Shown here: positions 48,239-59,876 of the stretch, piece by piece | Position numbering within the stretch: position 1 is the stretch's first letter | Layout of the letters: each line of letters opens with the position of its first letter | NCBI RefSeq assembly: GCF_012971745.1 | Contig: NZ_CP048834.1 | Span: 3,720,001 to 3,784,000 of the forward strand | DNA length: 64,000 bases | Direction: 5' to 3' | Origin: Starkeya sp. ORNL1 | GTDB lineage: Bacteria; Pseudomonadota; Alphaproteobacteria; Rhizobiales; Xanthobacteraceae | Translations under genes and position numbers: made by a program | The notes under the pieces: generated by a model | What the model saw: only the letters and a program-made list of their open reading frames with translations | Databases searched by the model: none | What the model was told of the DNA's origin: nothing

Positions 48239-51130
48239 ATGACCGATACGAAGAATCCAGGCGAGAAGACGATGGGCGTTGGTCAAGGGGTCGGCCAGGG
48301 TGGCAAGACCCTCACGCTCAAGCGGCCTGTTGAGCAGGGCGTCGTCCGCCAGAGCTTCAGCCATGGGCGGTCCAAGTCCGTCGTGGTGGAGAAAGTAAAG
48401 CGCCGGGAAATCGGTCCGGGCGCCGGGACAGGTGTGCCTACTGGCGTGAGCGCGGGCGACAAGCCCAGGCCGCCGGTCGCGAGTGCGCCGAGCGCTCCCG
48501 CCGCCGCGCCCCAGGCCACGGCATCCCAGGCCGCCACATCCCAGGCCACGCGCCCCGCTGCTGCCCAGGCCGCGCGCCCCGCCGCTGTGCCCTCGGCCCA
48601 GCCGACGCGTGCTGCTGCCGCTCCTTCGGCAGCGGCCGCACCTGCGCGCGCCCCGGCCCCGCCGCCGAACCGCACCGTGCAATCGCCCGGGGCCAACATC
48701 TCCGGCCCGCGCCCGGCTCCCTCCGGCTCGCGCCCCGGCGGCGTCGTGCTGCGTTCGCTGACCGAGGAAGAGGCCCGCGCCCGCACCGCCGCGCTCCAGG
48801 ATGCCCGCGTCCGCGAGGCTGAGGAACGCCGCATCGCGGAAGAGGAAGCCCGCCGCCGCGCCGAGCGCGAAGCCCGCGAAAAGATCGAGCGCGAGGCCGC
48901 CGAGGCTCGCAAGCGCGAGGAAGAAGCCCGCCGCGCCTTCGAGGAAGAGGCCAAGCGCAAGTCCGAGCAGGAGGCGCGCAAGCGCTTCGGCGACGATGCC
49001 CCGCAGCAGCCGGCGGCCGCTGCCGCCGCGCCGGGTGCCCCGGCAGCCCGTGCGCCGCAGCCGGCTCCCGGCAATGCGCCGGCCGTCGTCGGCGCACCGC
49101 GGGTCGCCACGCCGCGCAGCGCAGCGTCCATGGAATCCGAGGAGGAGGAACGCCGTCCCGTTCGTCGCGGGCCCGGTGGCGCTCCGGCGCGTCCCGCTCC
49201 CCCGCCGAAGCCGACCCGTCCGGCCGTCGGCGCGGAGAAGAATCGCGGCCGCCTGACGCTCGTCACCGCGCTGTCCGGTGACGACGAGCGCCAGCGCTCG
49301 CTCGCCTCGTACCGTCGCCGCAACCAGCGCATGAGCGGCCATCGGCAGGCCGAGGTAAAGGAAAAGATCGCCCGCGAGGTCATCGTCCCAGAGACGATCT
49401 CGATCCAGGAACTCGCCAACCGCATGGCGGAGCGCGCGGTCGACGTCATCCGCCTGCTGATGCGCCAGGGCCAGATGGTGAAGATCACCGACGTGATCGA
49501 CGCCGACACCGCCCAGCTGATCGCCGAGGAACTCGGCCACAGCGTGCGCCGCGTTGCCGAATCCGACGTCGAAGAGGGCCTGTTCGACACCCCCGACGCG
49601 CCGGAGACGCTGGAATCGCGCCCGCCGGTCGTGACCATCATGGGCCATGTCGACCACGGCAAGACCTCGCTGCTCGACGCCATCCGCAAGGCGAATGTCG
49701 TCTCCGGCGAGGCCGGCGGCATCACCCAGCACATCGGCGCCTATCAGGTCACCTCGCCGCTCGGCGGCAAGATCACCTTCATCGACACGCCCGGCCACGC
49801 CGCGTTCACCGCGATGCGCGCCCGCGGCGCGAAGGTGACGGACATCGTGGTGCTGGTGGTGGCGGCGGACGACGGCGTGATGCCGCAGACCGTCGAGGCC
49901 ATCAACCACGCCCGCGCGGCGAAGGTGCCGCTGATCGTCGCCATCAACAAGATCGACAAGCCGGACGCGAAGCCCGAGCGCGTGCGCACCGAGCTGCTGC
50001 AGTACGAAGTGCAGGTGGAAAGCCTCGGCGGCGAGACCCTCGAAGTCGAGGTCTCCGCCAAGGCGCACACCAATCTCGACAAGCTGCTGGAACTCATCAG
50101 CCTGCAGTCGGAAGTGCTCGACCTGAAGGCCAACCCGGATCGCGACGCCGAAGGCACCGTGATCGAGGCCAAGCTCGACCGCGGCCGTGGTCCGGTGGCG
50201 ACCGTGCTGGTGCAGCGCGGCACGCTGCATGGCGGCGACATCGTGGTGGCCGGCGCCGAATGGGGCCGTGTCCGCGCGCTGATCTCCGACACCGGCGCGC
50301 CGGTGGAATCCGCCGGCCCGTCCTTCCCGGTCGAGGTGCTCGGCTTCAACGGCACGCCGGAGGCGGGCGACCGTCTTGCGGTGGTCGAGAGCGAAGCCCG
50401 CGCCCGCGAGGTCACCGACTATCGCCAGCGCCAGAAGCGCGAGAAGGCGGCGGCCCGTTCCGCCACCGTCCGCGGCTCGCTGGAGCAGATGATGAGCCAG
50501 GCCAAGACGGCCGGGCGGAAGGAATTCCCGCTCATCATCAAGGGCGACGTGTCGGGTTCGGTGGAAGCGATCATCTCCTCGCTGGAGAAGCTCGGCACCG
50601 ACGAGGTGCAGGCCCGGATCATCCATTCCGGCGCCGGCGGCGTGAACGAGAGCGACATCACGCTTGCCGAGACGGCGGGCGCGGCGATCATCGCCTTCAA
50701 TGTCCGCGCCAACAAGGAAGCCCGCGAGGCGGCCGAGCGCGCCGGCATCGAGATCCGCTACTACAACATCATCTACGACCTCGTGGATGACGTGAAGCTG
50801 GCGATGGGCGGCCTGCTCGCCCCGGTGAAGCGCGAGACCATGCTGGGCAACGCGGTGATCCTCGAGATCTTCGCCGTGTCGAAGGTCGGCAAGGTCGCCG
50901 GCTGCCGCGTCACCGACGGTACGGTGGAGCGCGGCCAGCATGTCCGCCTGATCCGCGACAACGTCGTGATCCACGAAGGCAAGCTCGCCACGCTGAACCG
51001 CTTCAAGGATGCGGTGAACGTGGTGCAGGCCGGCCAGGAGTGCGGCATGTCCTTCGAGAACTACCAGGACATGCGCGCCGGCGACGTGATCGAGTGCTAC
51101 CGCGTCGAGGTGGTGCAGCGTACGCTGTGA
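48239..51130 (+). CDS. infB: Translation initiation factor IF-2
   Basis: GTPase that brings initiator tRNA to the 30S subunit. The 963-residue protein has a long disordered N-terminus (about 1-360; Ala/Pro-rich, then coiled Glu/Arg-rich [16 protein letters not shown]), the IF2-N domain ([15 protein letters not shown], about 380-430), G domain from about residue 467 ([21 protein letters not shown]) and domains II to IV, with the fMet-tRNA-binding C-domain. No internal start was assigned, although alternative IF-2 forms occur in other bacteria. The longer open frame upstream is a shadow through ylxR. Confidence 0.97.
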   Translation: MTDTKNPGEKTMGVGQGVGQGGKTLTLKRPVEQGVVRQSFSHGRSKSVVVEKVKRREIGPGAGTGVPTGVSAGDKPRPPVASAPSAPAAAPQATASQAATSQATRPAAAQAARPAAVPSAQPTRAAAAPSAAAAPARAPAPPPNRTVQSPGANISGPRPAPSGSRPGGVVLRSLTEEEARARTAALQDARVREAEERRIAEEEARRRAEREAREKIEREAAEARKREEEARRAFEEEAKRKSEQEARKRFGDDAPQQPAAAAAAPGAPAARAPQPAPGNAPAVVGAPRVATPRSAASMESEEEERRPVRRGPGGAPARPAPPPKPTRPAVGAEKNRGRLTLVTALSGDDERQRSLASYRRRNQRMSGHRQAEVKEKIAREVIVPETISIQELANRMAERAVDVIRLLMRQGQMVKITDVIDADTAQLIAEELGHSVRRVAESDVEEGLFDTPDAPETLESRPPVVTIMGHVDHGKTSLLDAIRKANVVSGEAGGITQHIGAYQVTSPLGGKITFIDTPGHAAFTAMRARGAKVTDIVVLVVAADDGVMPQTVEAINHARAAKVPLIVAINKIDKPDAKPERVRTELLQYEVQVESLGGETLEVEVSAKAHTNLDKLLELISLQSEVLDLKANPDRDAEGTVIEAKLDRGRGPVATVLVQRGTLHGGDIVVAGAEWGRVRALISDTGAPVESAGPSFPVEVLGFNGTPEAGDRLAVVESEARAREVTDYRQRQKREKAAARSATVRGSLEQMMSQAKTAGRKEFPLIIKGDVSGSVEAIISSLEKLGTDEVQARIIHSGAGGVNESDITLAETAGAAIIAFNVRANKEAREAAERAGIEIRYYNIIYDLVDDVKLAMGGLLAPVKRETMLGNAVILEIFAVSKVGKVAGCRVTDGTVERGQHVRLIRDNVVIHEGKLATLNRFKDAVNVVQAGQECGMSFENYQDMRAGDVIECYRVEVVQRTL

Positions 51131-51151
51131 GTTGAAGCCTCTTCCGACGGG

Positions 51152-51300
51152 ATGGCGCGCGATTCTCGCGCCATCAGGAATGTGACGCGCCCGCGCGGTC
51201 CGAGCCCGCGCGACGCGACATCCAGTGCCGACGTGCAGCCGTTCTTCTGACGCCACGTTTGTCGGGATGACCCTGAAGCCCGCCGGTATCCCGGCGGGCT
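51152..51300 (+). terminator. Paired hairpins after infB
   Basis: ATGGCGCG-CGATTCT-CGCGCCAT (51152-51174 region) and AGCCCGCCGG-TATC-CCGGCGGGCT (51277-51300) are perfect stems. Neither has a T-run, so they are not classical terminators; they may protect the 3' end of infB mRNA or pause transcription. No gene is seen in 51131-51378. Confidence 0.4.
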
Positions 51301-51378
51301 CGGTGATGACTCTTCCGCTCGGACAACATCATCCGCCACGCCGGGCAACCGGCGGGGTGCAGCAACGGTTTAGGTCCG

Positions 51379-51981
51379 ATGCCTTCGAACACCGCCGCCG
51401 GCGGCAGCTATGATCTGCGCTACAGCCTGGAGCGCGCCGACATCGGCGCCTTCCAGACCTGTGCGCACACGCTGAGCGGCATTCGCAAGCTGCTCTACCT
51501 CGCGCCGCTGGTGGCTGTCGCCGTACTCATCGATATGGCAAAGGACACCGCGGGCGGCGCTGCACTGGGCCTGGCGAATGAATGGACGCGCTACGGCGTG
51601 ACCGCGAGCGCAGTAATCGTGCTCGCGATCCTGATGACGCTGTTCCGCAAGCTTGCGCTGGCGCGCGCCGTGCGGCTCGCCAGCGTGTCGCCCGGCGAAA
51701 CCCGCCTCCTCGCCAATTCGGCCGGCGTGCGCATCAGCGACGACGCCGGCCATCGCGCTCATGGCTGGGATGCGATCCGCTCCGTGGTGCGCGGCGATGA
51801 GCACGTCTTCCTGATGACCGCACCAACGCAGGCGATCATCGTGCCGCTTCGCGCCTTCGCCAATTACGACGAGATGCTGCGCTTCTCCGTCGTCGCCGAT
51901 GAAGCGGCGCGGGAAGCGCGGGCGCCCACGCCGCTGGCGCGGGTGCCCGGGAACGATAATAAGAAAGGATATTCGACATGA
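51379..51981 (+). CDS. YcxB-like membrane protein between infB and rbfA
   Basis: A 200-residue protein with two membrane spans (about 35-51 and 72-90) and a C-terminal soluble domain (about 105-175) with [20 protein letters not shown] and [18 protein letters not shown], which matches the YcxB-like C-terminal domain. Function unknown. It lies between infB and rbfA; its stop overlaps the rbfA ATG (ATGA), so it is now part of this operon. Confidence 0.75.
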   Translation: MPSNTAAGGSYDLRYSLERADIGAFQTCAHTLSGIRKLLYLAPLVAVAVLIDMAKDTAGGAALGLANEWTRYGVTASAVIVLAILMTLFRKLALARAVRLASVSPGETRLLANSAGVRISDDAGHRAHGWDAIRSVVRGDEHVFLMTAPTQAIIVPLRAFANYDEMLRFSVVADEAAREARAPTPLARVPGNDNKKGYST

Positions 51982-52415
51982 AACGCGGTTCCCACACCGC
52001 TGCCGCCACCGGTCCCTCGCAGCGCCAGTTGCGCGTCGGCGAGCTGGTGCGCCATGCGCTGGCCGAGGTGCTGGCGCGGGGCGACCACGCGGACCCGGCG
52101 CTCGGCAAGACGCTCATCACCGTACCCGAAGTGCGGATGAGCCCGGATCTCAAGATCGCGACCTGTTACGTCATGCCGCTTGGTGGCAAGGACGAGAAAA
52201 AGGTGGTCGCGGCCTTGGAAGCCAATGCCAAGCCGCTGCGCGGCGAGGTCGGCCGTCGCCTCGAGCTGAAATTCATTCCGGAACTTCGTTTCCGCCTCGA
52301 CACTTCGTTCGACGAGGGGGCGCGCATCGATGCGCTGCTGCGCTCGCCGGACGTTGCCCGCGACCTCGACGACAAGAACAATCTCGACGACAAGAACGAC
52401 GGAGACGACGAATGA
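51978..52415 (+). CDS. rbfA: Ribosome-binding factor A
   Basis: Matures 16S rRNA in the 30S subunit. The 145-residue protein has [22 protein letters not shown], the KH-like fold with [18 protein letters not shown] and [15 protein letters not shown]. The C-terminal [15 protein letters not shown] is short and acidic. Overlaps the upstream YcxB-like gene and downstream truB by 4 bases each. Confidence 0.95.
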   Translation: MKRGSHTAAATGPSQRQLRVGELVRHALAEVLARGDHADPALGKTLITVPEVRMSPDLKIATCYVMPLGGKDEKKVVAALEANAKPLRGEVGRRLELKFIPELRFRLDTSFDEGARIDALLRSPDVARDLDDKNNLDDKNDGDDE

Positions 52416-53380
52416 ATGCGCCTGCTGAGGCGATCGAGGCCCGCCCGCCCGAGAAGAAGCGCCGCCCGAAGCGCGACATCGATGGCTGGGTGCTGCTCGA
52501 CAAGCCGGTCGGCATGACCTCGACCCAGGCGGTCGGGGCGGTGAAATGGCTGTTCTCGGCCAAGAAGGCCGGCCATGCCGGCACGCTCGATCCGCTCGCC
52601 TCCGGCTGCCTGCCGATCGCGCTCGGCGAGGCGACCAAGACCGTGCCGTTCGTGATGGACAGCCGCAAGGTCTACCGCTTCACCGTGCGCTTCGGCGTCG
52701 AGACCGATACCGACGACGCCGAGGGCAAGCCGGTCGCGACCTCCGAGGTGCGCCCGACGCGCGAGGCGATCCTCGATGCGCTCGGTGCCTTCCGCGGCGA
52801 GATCCAGCAGACGCCGCCGGCCTATTCGGCGCTGAAGATCAATGGCGAGCGCGCCTATGACCTTGCCCGCGAGGGTATCGTCGTCGAGCTCGCGCCGCGC
52901 ACTGTCATCGTCCATCGGCTTGAGCTCGTGGCGATGCCGGACGACGACCATGCGGTGTTCGAGGCGGAATGCGGCAAGGGCACCTATGTGCGTTCCATCG
53001 CCCGCGACCTCGGCCGGGTTCTCGGCTCGCGCGGCCATATCTCGGCGCTGCGCCGCACCTGCGTCGGCACCTTCGAGGAGACGTTGCTGGTGCCGCTCGA
53101 TGCACTGCGCGCCACCTCCGAGGCCAATGGCGACGCCGCGCCGATGGAGGCGCTGCGTCCGGTCGGCATCGGCCTGGAGACGCTGCCCGCCTTGCGTGTC
53201 AGCCCGGCCGACGCCGCGCGGCTCGCCCGCGGACAGAGCATCATCCTGCGCGGGCGCGACGCGCCGATCATCGAGGGCTTCGTCGCGGTGATGGCGTCGG
53301 GCCGGCTGGTGGCGCTCGGCGAAGGGGAAGGCGGCGAAGTTCATCCGCGCCGCATCTTCCATTCGGGGGCGGTGGGGTGA
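52412..53380 (+). CDS. truB: tRNA pseudouridine55 synthase
   Basis: Makes pseudouridine-55 in the T-loop of tRNAs. The 322-residue enzyme has [17 protein letters not shown], the catalytic Asp in [14 protein letters not shown], and [15 protein letters not shown]; the C-terminal PUA-like part has [18 protein letters not shown]. The N-terminal 28 residues are basic. Overlaps rbfA by 4 bases. Confidence 0.96.
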   Translation: MNAPAEAIEARPPEKKRRPKRDIDGWVLLDKPVGMTSTQAVGAVKWLFSAKKAGHAGTLDPLASGCLPIALGEATKTVPFVMDSRKVYRFTVRFGVETDTDDAEGKPVATSEVRPTREAILDALGAFRGEIQQTPPAYSALKINGERAYDLAREGIVVELAPRTVIVHRLELVAMPDDDHAVFEAECGKGTYVRSIARDLGRVLGSRGHISALRRTCVGTFEETLLVPLDALRATSEANGDAAPMEALRPVGIGLETLPALRVSPADAARLARGQSIILRGRDAPIIEGFVAVMASGRLVALGEGEGGEVHPRRIFHSGAVG

Positions 53381-53556
53381 ATTCTTCATTTCCCTCTCCC
53401 GTTGGGGAGAGGGGGTTAGAATCGCATTGCATACACGCCGCTAGCCATACTGGCGTTTTCGTGTATGTTGCCCGCGCGTTGCGGACCTGCCGTCCGCGCG
53501 ACCCTTAGCTATTTCGACCGTGCTGGACGACATCCCGGCCCGGCCGAAGCGCGGGG

Positions 53557-53583
53557 GCGAACGTGGCCCTAACGGGCGTTCGC
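53557..53583 (+). promoter_or_regulatory. Hairpin leader before rpsO
   Basis: GCGAACG (53557-53563) pairs with CGTTCGC (53577-53583); inside, CCC-TAAC-GGG adds a second stem with a TGG bulge. It ends 33 bases before the rpsO ATG. S15 represses its own mRNA by binding leader structures in several bacteria, so it may be an autoregulatory site; this is an inference. The 230-base space upstream also holds a CATACACG/CGTGTATG inverted repeat (53429-53467) and a CTCTCCC/GGGAGAG hairpin. Confidence 0.4.
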
Positions 53584-53616
53584 TCATCTGAGACCCTGAA
53601 CCAGAAAGGATGCCCG

Positions 53617-53886
53617 ATGTCGATCACTGCCGAGCGCAAGCAGGCGCTCATCACCGAGTATGCTACCAAGCCGGGCGATACCGGCTCCGCCGAAGTCCAG
53701 GTTGCGATCCTCACCGAGCGCATTTCCAACCTGACCGAGCACTTCAAGGGCCACGCCAAGGACAACCATTCGCGCCGTGGCCTGCTCAAGATGGTTTCCG
53801 CGCGCCGCGGTCTCCTCGACTATCTCAAGAAGACCGAGGAAGCGCGCTACAAGAGCCTGATCGGGCGGCTGGGCATCCGCCGCTGA
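53617..53886 (+). CDS. rpsO: 30S ribosomal protein S15
   Basis: The 89-residue S15 binds 16S rRNA early in 30S assembly. The whole sequence is typical: [37 protein letters not shown] and the [12 protein letters not shown] end. The ATG at 53617 follows AGAAAGGA; 18 upstream codons are open but the known length excludes them. rpsO-pnp order is standard. Confidence 0.98.
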   Translation: MSITAERKQALITEYATKPGDTGSAEVQVAILTERISNLTEHFKGHAKDNHSRRGLLKMVSARRGLLDYLKKTEEARYKSLIGRLGIRR

Positions 53887-53895
53887 TCATATTAC

Positions 53896-53930
53896 CGGGC
53901 GGGCCGGGGGCAAAAGCCTCCGCCCGCCCG
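53896..53930 (+). terminator. Stem-loop between rpsO and pnp
   Basis: CGGGCGGG (53896-53903) pairs with CCCGCCCG (53923-53930), with an 18-base loop. It is followed by TATTGCATGG, so it is a weak terminator. A second hairpin, TGGGCC-TGA-GGCCCA, is at 53938-53952. In E. coli the rpsO-pnp space holds a terminator and an RNase III site that PNPase uses for autoregulation; a similar role is possible. Confidence 0.45.
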
Positions 53931-54139
53931 TATTGCATGGGCCTGAGGCCCACCTGATACGCGCATCGGATGGTCCGGTGCGCGAAGACCATACGAGCGG
54001 CGGGCATGGGGCTCGCCGCGTCCGATTAGAAGCGGCGGCCATGGCAGGATCGCCGGAGGCTGACACCCGGAACGCCCCGGACCATGCAGCCTCTCGCCGT
54101 CTTGCCCATGGCCTCCGCTTCGGAAAGCCAGAGACAGAC

Positions 54140-56299
<2,160 letters not shown>

Positions 56300-56328
56300 T
56301 CGGCATCGCAGCTACGGATTGAACGAGC

Positions 56329-56358
56329 GGGGCGCCTTCGGGCGCCCCGTTTCGTTTT
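56329..56358 (+). terminator. Rho-independent terminator of the pnp operon
   Basis: GGGGCGCC-TTCG-GGCGCCCC (56329-56348) with a UUCG tetraloop, followed by GTTTCGTTTT. Ends the rpsO-pnp transcript. Confidence 0.9.
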
Positions 56359-56377
56359 GGTCGACATTTTGCGTGAA

Positions 56378-56476
56378 CATCCTTCGAGGCTCGCTGCGCT
56401 CGCACCTCAGGATGAGGTGGTTTTCAGATGAACCTCATCCTGAGGTGCCCGGCGAAGCCGGGCCTCGAAGGATGCT
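56378..56476. repeat. Intergenic repeat, CCTCAGGATG / GCCTCGAAGGATG family (copy 2)
   Basis: CATCCTTCGAGGCTCGCTGC, CACCTCAGGATGAGG, then CCTCATCCTGAGGTGCCC and GGGCCTCGAAGGATG: two inverted halves around GGTTTTCAGATGAA. It matches the copy at 34334-34446. Confidence 0.8.
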
Positions 56477-56544
56477 CAAGCGGGGCGACGCTCTTTCGCA
56501 TACCGCTTCCGCCGAAAGGCGGCTCGACAGGCCCCGACACTCAT

Positions 56545-56563
56545 GATTAGAATAATTCTAATC
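56545..56563 (+). promoter_or_regulatory. Iron control element (Irr box) before mbfA
   Basis: A 19-base perfect palindrome, core ATTAGAA-TAA-TTCTAAT, matching the ICE consensus TTTAGAA-N3-TTCTAAA of rhizobial Irr in the TTAGAA/TTCTAA arms. It is 21 bases upstream of the mbfA ATG. In Bradyrhizobium and Agrobacterium, Irr represses mbfA under low iron by binding such a site, so the same control is expected. Confidence 0.85.
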
Positions 56564-56584
56564 TGAATGCCGTGAGCCTCGCTA

Positions 56585-57541
56585 ATGAAGCGCCTTGCCG
56601 ACCTCACCGAAGCGGAAGTCCTCGCCCTCGCCATCTCCAATGAGGAGGAGGACGCCCGCATCTATCTGCAGTTCGCCGGCCGGTTGAGGGCCGACTATCC
56701 CGCCTCGGCGGCGCTGTTCGAGCGCATGGCGGAGGAAGAGCACGGCCATCGCCACAGCCTGTTCGACCTCTATACGAGGAAGTTCGGCACCGAATTGCCC
56801 TACATCACACGGCAGGACGTGAAGGGCTTCTTCAAGCGCAATCCGATCTGGCTGCTCGACACGCTGCGCATCGACGCCGTGCGGCGGCAAGCCGAGTTCA
56901 TGGAACTGGAGGCGGCGAGCTTCTACGCCAAGGCCGCCGAACGCGCCCATGACACCGATGTCCGCAAGCTGCTCGCCGACCTCGCCGAGGTGGAGAAGAA
57001 GCATGAGGACCTTGCGGCCCAGCTTGGCCAGCAGATCATCACCGGCGAGGTGAAGCGGGACGAGGACGCCACGGCGCATCGCCTCTTCGTCCTGCAGATC
57101 GTGCAGCCGGGGCTCGCCGGCCTGATCGACGGCTCGATCTCGACGCTGGCGCCGATCTTCGCCGCCGCCTTCGCCACGCAGAACAGCTGGGCCGCCTTCC
57201 TGGTCGGCCTCGCCGCTTCGCTCGGCGCCGGCATCAGCATGGGACTTACCGAGGCGCTGTCCGACGACGGCGAGATCACCGGCCGCGGCAGCCCGTGGCC
57301 GCGCGGCATCGCCTGCGGCGTCATGACGGCGGTGGGCGGGCTCGGCCACACGCTGCCCTATCTGATCCCGCATTTCTGGACGGCGACGGCGGTCGCCGGC
57401 GTGGTGGTCGCCTTCGAGCTCGCCGCCATCGCCTATGTGCGCTGGCGCTACATGGAGACGCCGTTCACCTCGGCCATCGTGCAGGTGGTGTTGGGCGGCC
57501 TGCTGGTGCTGTTCACCGGCATCTTCATCGGCAGTTCGTAA
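56585..57541 (+). CDS. mbfA: Membrane-bound ferritin MbfA (iron exporter)
   Basis: A 318-residue fusion of an erythrin/ferritin-like domain (about 1-155; paired E-x-x-H-type iron ligands in EEEDARIYLQF, MAEEEHGHRH, MELEAASFY and EKKHEDL) with a CCC1/VIT1-type membrane domain (about 165-318; five spans; LAGLIDGSISTLAPIFAAAF, GAGISMGLTEALSDDG). MbfA exports iron and protects against iron overload and peroxide stress in Bradyrhizobium and Agrobacterium. The Irr box just upstream supports it. Confidence 0.93.
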   Translation: MKRLADLTEAEVLALAISNEEEDARIYLQFAGRLRADYPASAALFERMAEEEHGHRHSLFDLYTRKFGTELPYITRQDVKGFFKRNPIWLLDTLRIDAVRRQAEFMELEAASFYAKAAERAHDTDVRKLLADLAEVEKKHEDLAAQLGQQIITGEVKRDEDATAHRLFVLQIVQPGLAGLIDGSISTLAPIFAAAFATQNSWAAFLVGLAASLGAGISMGLTEALSDDGEITGRGSPWPRGIACGVMTAVGGLGHTLPYLIPHFWTATAVAGVVVAFELAAIAYVRWRYMETPFTSAIVQVVLGGLLVLFTGIFIGSS

Positions 57542-57545
57542 GCCC

Positions 57546-58532
57546 CTATTGGTAGGGCGCGAACGCCTGCCCGACGCCCGCGCTATCAAGCCCCGCGGCA
57601 AGGGCGAAGGTCAGCAGCAATCGCGCCTTCGGGCCTTGCAGGAAGCCGGCGGGGATGAGCCCGCGACTGACGAGGTCGATCTCCGAGCCGGGATAGCCAT
57701 AGGTCCGGGTGAAGACCGGTCCGCCAAGAGTACGGCTCGCCAGTACCACCGGCATCGCCGCCGCCAGTTCGCCGGCGAGTTCGGCAACGGTGCCCGGCAC
57801 ATGGCCGGCGCCCATGCCTTCCAGCACCGCGCCCTTGAAACCGAGAGCAGGCAAAGCGCGGGCGAGGCGGCCATCATCGCCCATGGCGAACTTCAAGAGC
57901 GCGACCGGCGGCAATGCGGCGTCCGCGGGAAGCGCGAGCTTCGGCGTCGGCGCCACCCGCACGAGGAACCGCGCGCGACCTTCCACCACCAGCCCGAGCG
58001 GGCCGAGGAAGGGCGAGACGAAGGTCGAGGTCAGCGCGGTGTGCGCCTTGCGCACGAAGCGGGCGGCGTGGATCTCGTCGTTCAGCACCACCAGCGTGCC
58101 GAGCCCTCGCGCCTCAGCGCTCGTGGCGACGAGCGCGGCGGCGTAGAGATTGGCCGGCCCGTCGGCACCCGGCGCCTCGGCCCCGCGCATGGCGCCGATC
58201 ACCACCACCGGGCGCTCATCATCGACCAGCAAATCGAGCGCGAACGCCGTCTCCTCGATGGTGTCGGTGCCCTGGATGACGATGGCGGCGTCAAACCCCT
58301 CATTGAATCCCGCACGGATTTCGCCCGCAACGGTCGCGACATTCTCGATGCTCAGCGACGAACTACCCACCCGAAAGGGAGAGCGTGCCTCGATCTCGGC
58401 GATGCCGGCCAGCGCCGGTACGGTGGCGACGAGATCGGCGGCGCCGAGCTTCGGCTGGATGCCGCCCGGCCCGCTCCCGGTCATGGTGATGGTGCCGCCG
58501 AGCGACAATACGAGCAGGCGAGGAAGCGGCAT
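57546..58532 (-). CDS. L-asparaginase, type II family
   Basis: A 328-residue amidohydrolase. Catalytic Thr in the first motif is LSLGGTITMTGSG; the second is VIQGTDTIEETAFAL. Lys in LNDEIHAARFVRKAHT and the C-terminal Gly/Tyr part are typical. No signal peptide, so cytoplasmic. A plain glutamine/asparagine-hydrolysing role is likely. It is downstream of glcF on the same strand, 18 bases away, and so may belong to the glc transcript. Confidence 0.88.
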   Translation of the reverse strand: MPLPRLLVLSLGGTITMTGSGPGGIQPKLGAADLVATVPALAGIAEIEARSPFRVGSSSLSIENVATVAGEIRAGFNEGFDAAIVIQGTDTIEETAFALDLLVDDERPVVVIGAMRGAEAPGADGPANLYAAALVATSAEARGLGTLVVLNDEIHAARFVRKAHTALTSTFVSPFLGPLGLVVEGRARFLVRVAPTPKLALPADAALPPVALLKFAMGDDGRLARALPALGFKGAVLEGMGAGHVPGTVAELAGELAAAMPVVLASRTLGGPVFTRTYGYPGSEIDLVSRGLIPAGFLQGPKARLLLTFALAAGLDSAGVGQAFAPYQ

Positions 58533-58550
58533 TGCAGGAGTTCCAGTGGA

Positions 58551-59873
58551 TCAGGCGGCGAGCGGGCTGGCTTCCGGCACAATATCCGGCTTCGGCCCAC
58601 CCGTCGCCCAATCCAGCAATTCGACGGTATGCAGGATGGGAATAGCCGTTCCGCCGCCGATCTGGGTGATGCAGCCGATATTGCCGGTGGCGATGATCTC
58701 GGGCGCGGTACGCTCGATGTTCGCCACCTTGCGCTCGCGCAGTTTCCCGGCGATCTCCGGCTGGAGGATGTTGTAGGTGCCGGCCGAGCCGCAGCACAAA
58801 TGCCCTTCCGCCGGCTCCAGCACGGTGAAGCCGGCCGCGTTCAACAAGGCCTTCGGCGCGGTGCGCACCTTCTGGCCATGCTGCAGCGAGCAGGCGGCGT
58901 GATAGGCGACACGGCGCCCGCTCGCGATCACCGGCGCCGGCAGGCCGCGCTCGACCAGGAACTCGCTGATGTCCTTCGCCAGCGCCGAGACCCGGGCGGC
59001 GCGCTCGGCATAGGCCGGGTCGAGCCGCAGCATATGGCCGTAATCCTTGATCGTGGTGCCGCAGCCGGAGGTGGTGATGATGATCGCGTCCAGCCCCTCA
59101 CCCTCGATCTCGCGTGACCAGGCGTCGACATTGGCGCGGGCATTGGCGAGCGCGTGGTCTTCCTTGCCCATGTGATGGGTAAGCGAGCCGCAGCACCCTG
59201 CGCCTTGCGGACGCAGCACCTCGACACCCATGCGGGTGAGCAGCCGGATGGCGGCTTCGTCGATTTGCGGGCGCAGCACCGGCTGGGCGCAGCCGTCCAG
59301 CATGGCGACGCGGGCGCGGCGCTGGCCGATTGGCGCGAAGCGACGCACGCCCTCGCCCGCCGAGCGGGTCACGGGGCGCGCCGGGGCGAGCTTCAGCATG
59401 GTGGCGAGCGGCTTCAAGGCGGCCACGCCCTCGAACAGGCCGGCGAAGGGCCGCGCCAGCATCGCTCCCGCCAGAGCGAGGCGGAAGCGGCCCCGATGCG
59501 GCAGCACATTCGCCAGCAGCCCACGCATCAGCCGGTCAGCGAGCGGGCGGCGATAGGTCGTCTCGATATGGTCGCGGGCGTGGTCGACCAGGTGCATGTA
59601 GTGCACCCCCGACGGACAAGTCGTCATGCACGACAGGCAGGAGAGGCAGCGATCGATGTGCTTCACCACTTCCTGCGTCGCCGGGCGATCATTCTCCAGC
59701 ATGTCCTTGATGAGGTAGATGCGCCCGCGTGGCGAATCCAGCTCGTCGCCGAGCAGCACATAGGTCGGGCAAGTGGCGGTGCAGAAGCCGCAATGCACGC
59801 AGGCCCGCAGGATCTGGTCGGCATCGGCGACGTTCGGATCGGCGAGCTGGGCGAGGGTGAAATTGGTCTGCAT
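58551..59873 (-). CDS. glcF: Glycolate oxidase iron-sulfur subunit GlcF
   Basis: Electron-transfer subunit of glycolate oxidase. The 440-residue protein has two 4Fe-4S motifs near the N-terminus (CVHCGFCTATCPTY and CLSCLSCMTTCPSGVHY) and two CCG-domains (GAGCCGSLTHHMGKEDHA, HLCCGSAGTYNI). It follows glcE by 3 bases. Confidence 0.95.
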   Translation of the reverse strand: MQTNFTLAQLADPNVADADQILRACVHCGFCTATCPTYVLLGDELDSPRGRIYLIKDMLENDRPATQEVVKHIDRCLSCLSCMTTCPSGVHYMHLVDHARDHIETTYRRPLADRLMRGLLANVLPHRGRFRLALAGAMLARPFAGLFEGVAALKPLATMLKLAPARPVTRSAGEGVRRFAPIGQRRARVAMLDGCAQPVLRPQIDEAAIRLLTRMGVEVLRPQGAGCCGSLTHHMGKEDHALANARANVDAWSREIEGEGLDAIIITTSGCGTTIKDYGHMLRLDPAYAERAARVSALAKDISEFLVERGLPAPVIASGRRVAYHAACSLQHGQKVRTAPKALLNAAGFTVLEPAEGHLCCGSAGTYNILQPEIAGKLRERKVANIERTAPEIIATGNIGCITQIGGGTAIPILHTVELLDWATGGPKPDIVPEASPLAA

Positions 59874-59876
59874 GGC

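Noticed and set aside
47429..51256. Very long antisense frame (1275 codons) over infB
   Set aside because: GC-rich DNA leaves antisense frames open; the opposite strand codes for a complete IF-2. The antisense translation has no recognisable motifs.
51131..51378. tRNA or other small RNA gene after infB
   Set aside because: Stems are present but no cloverleaf, no CCA end and no T-loop sequence; only unassigned hairpins.
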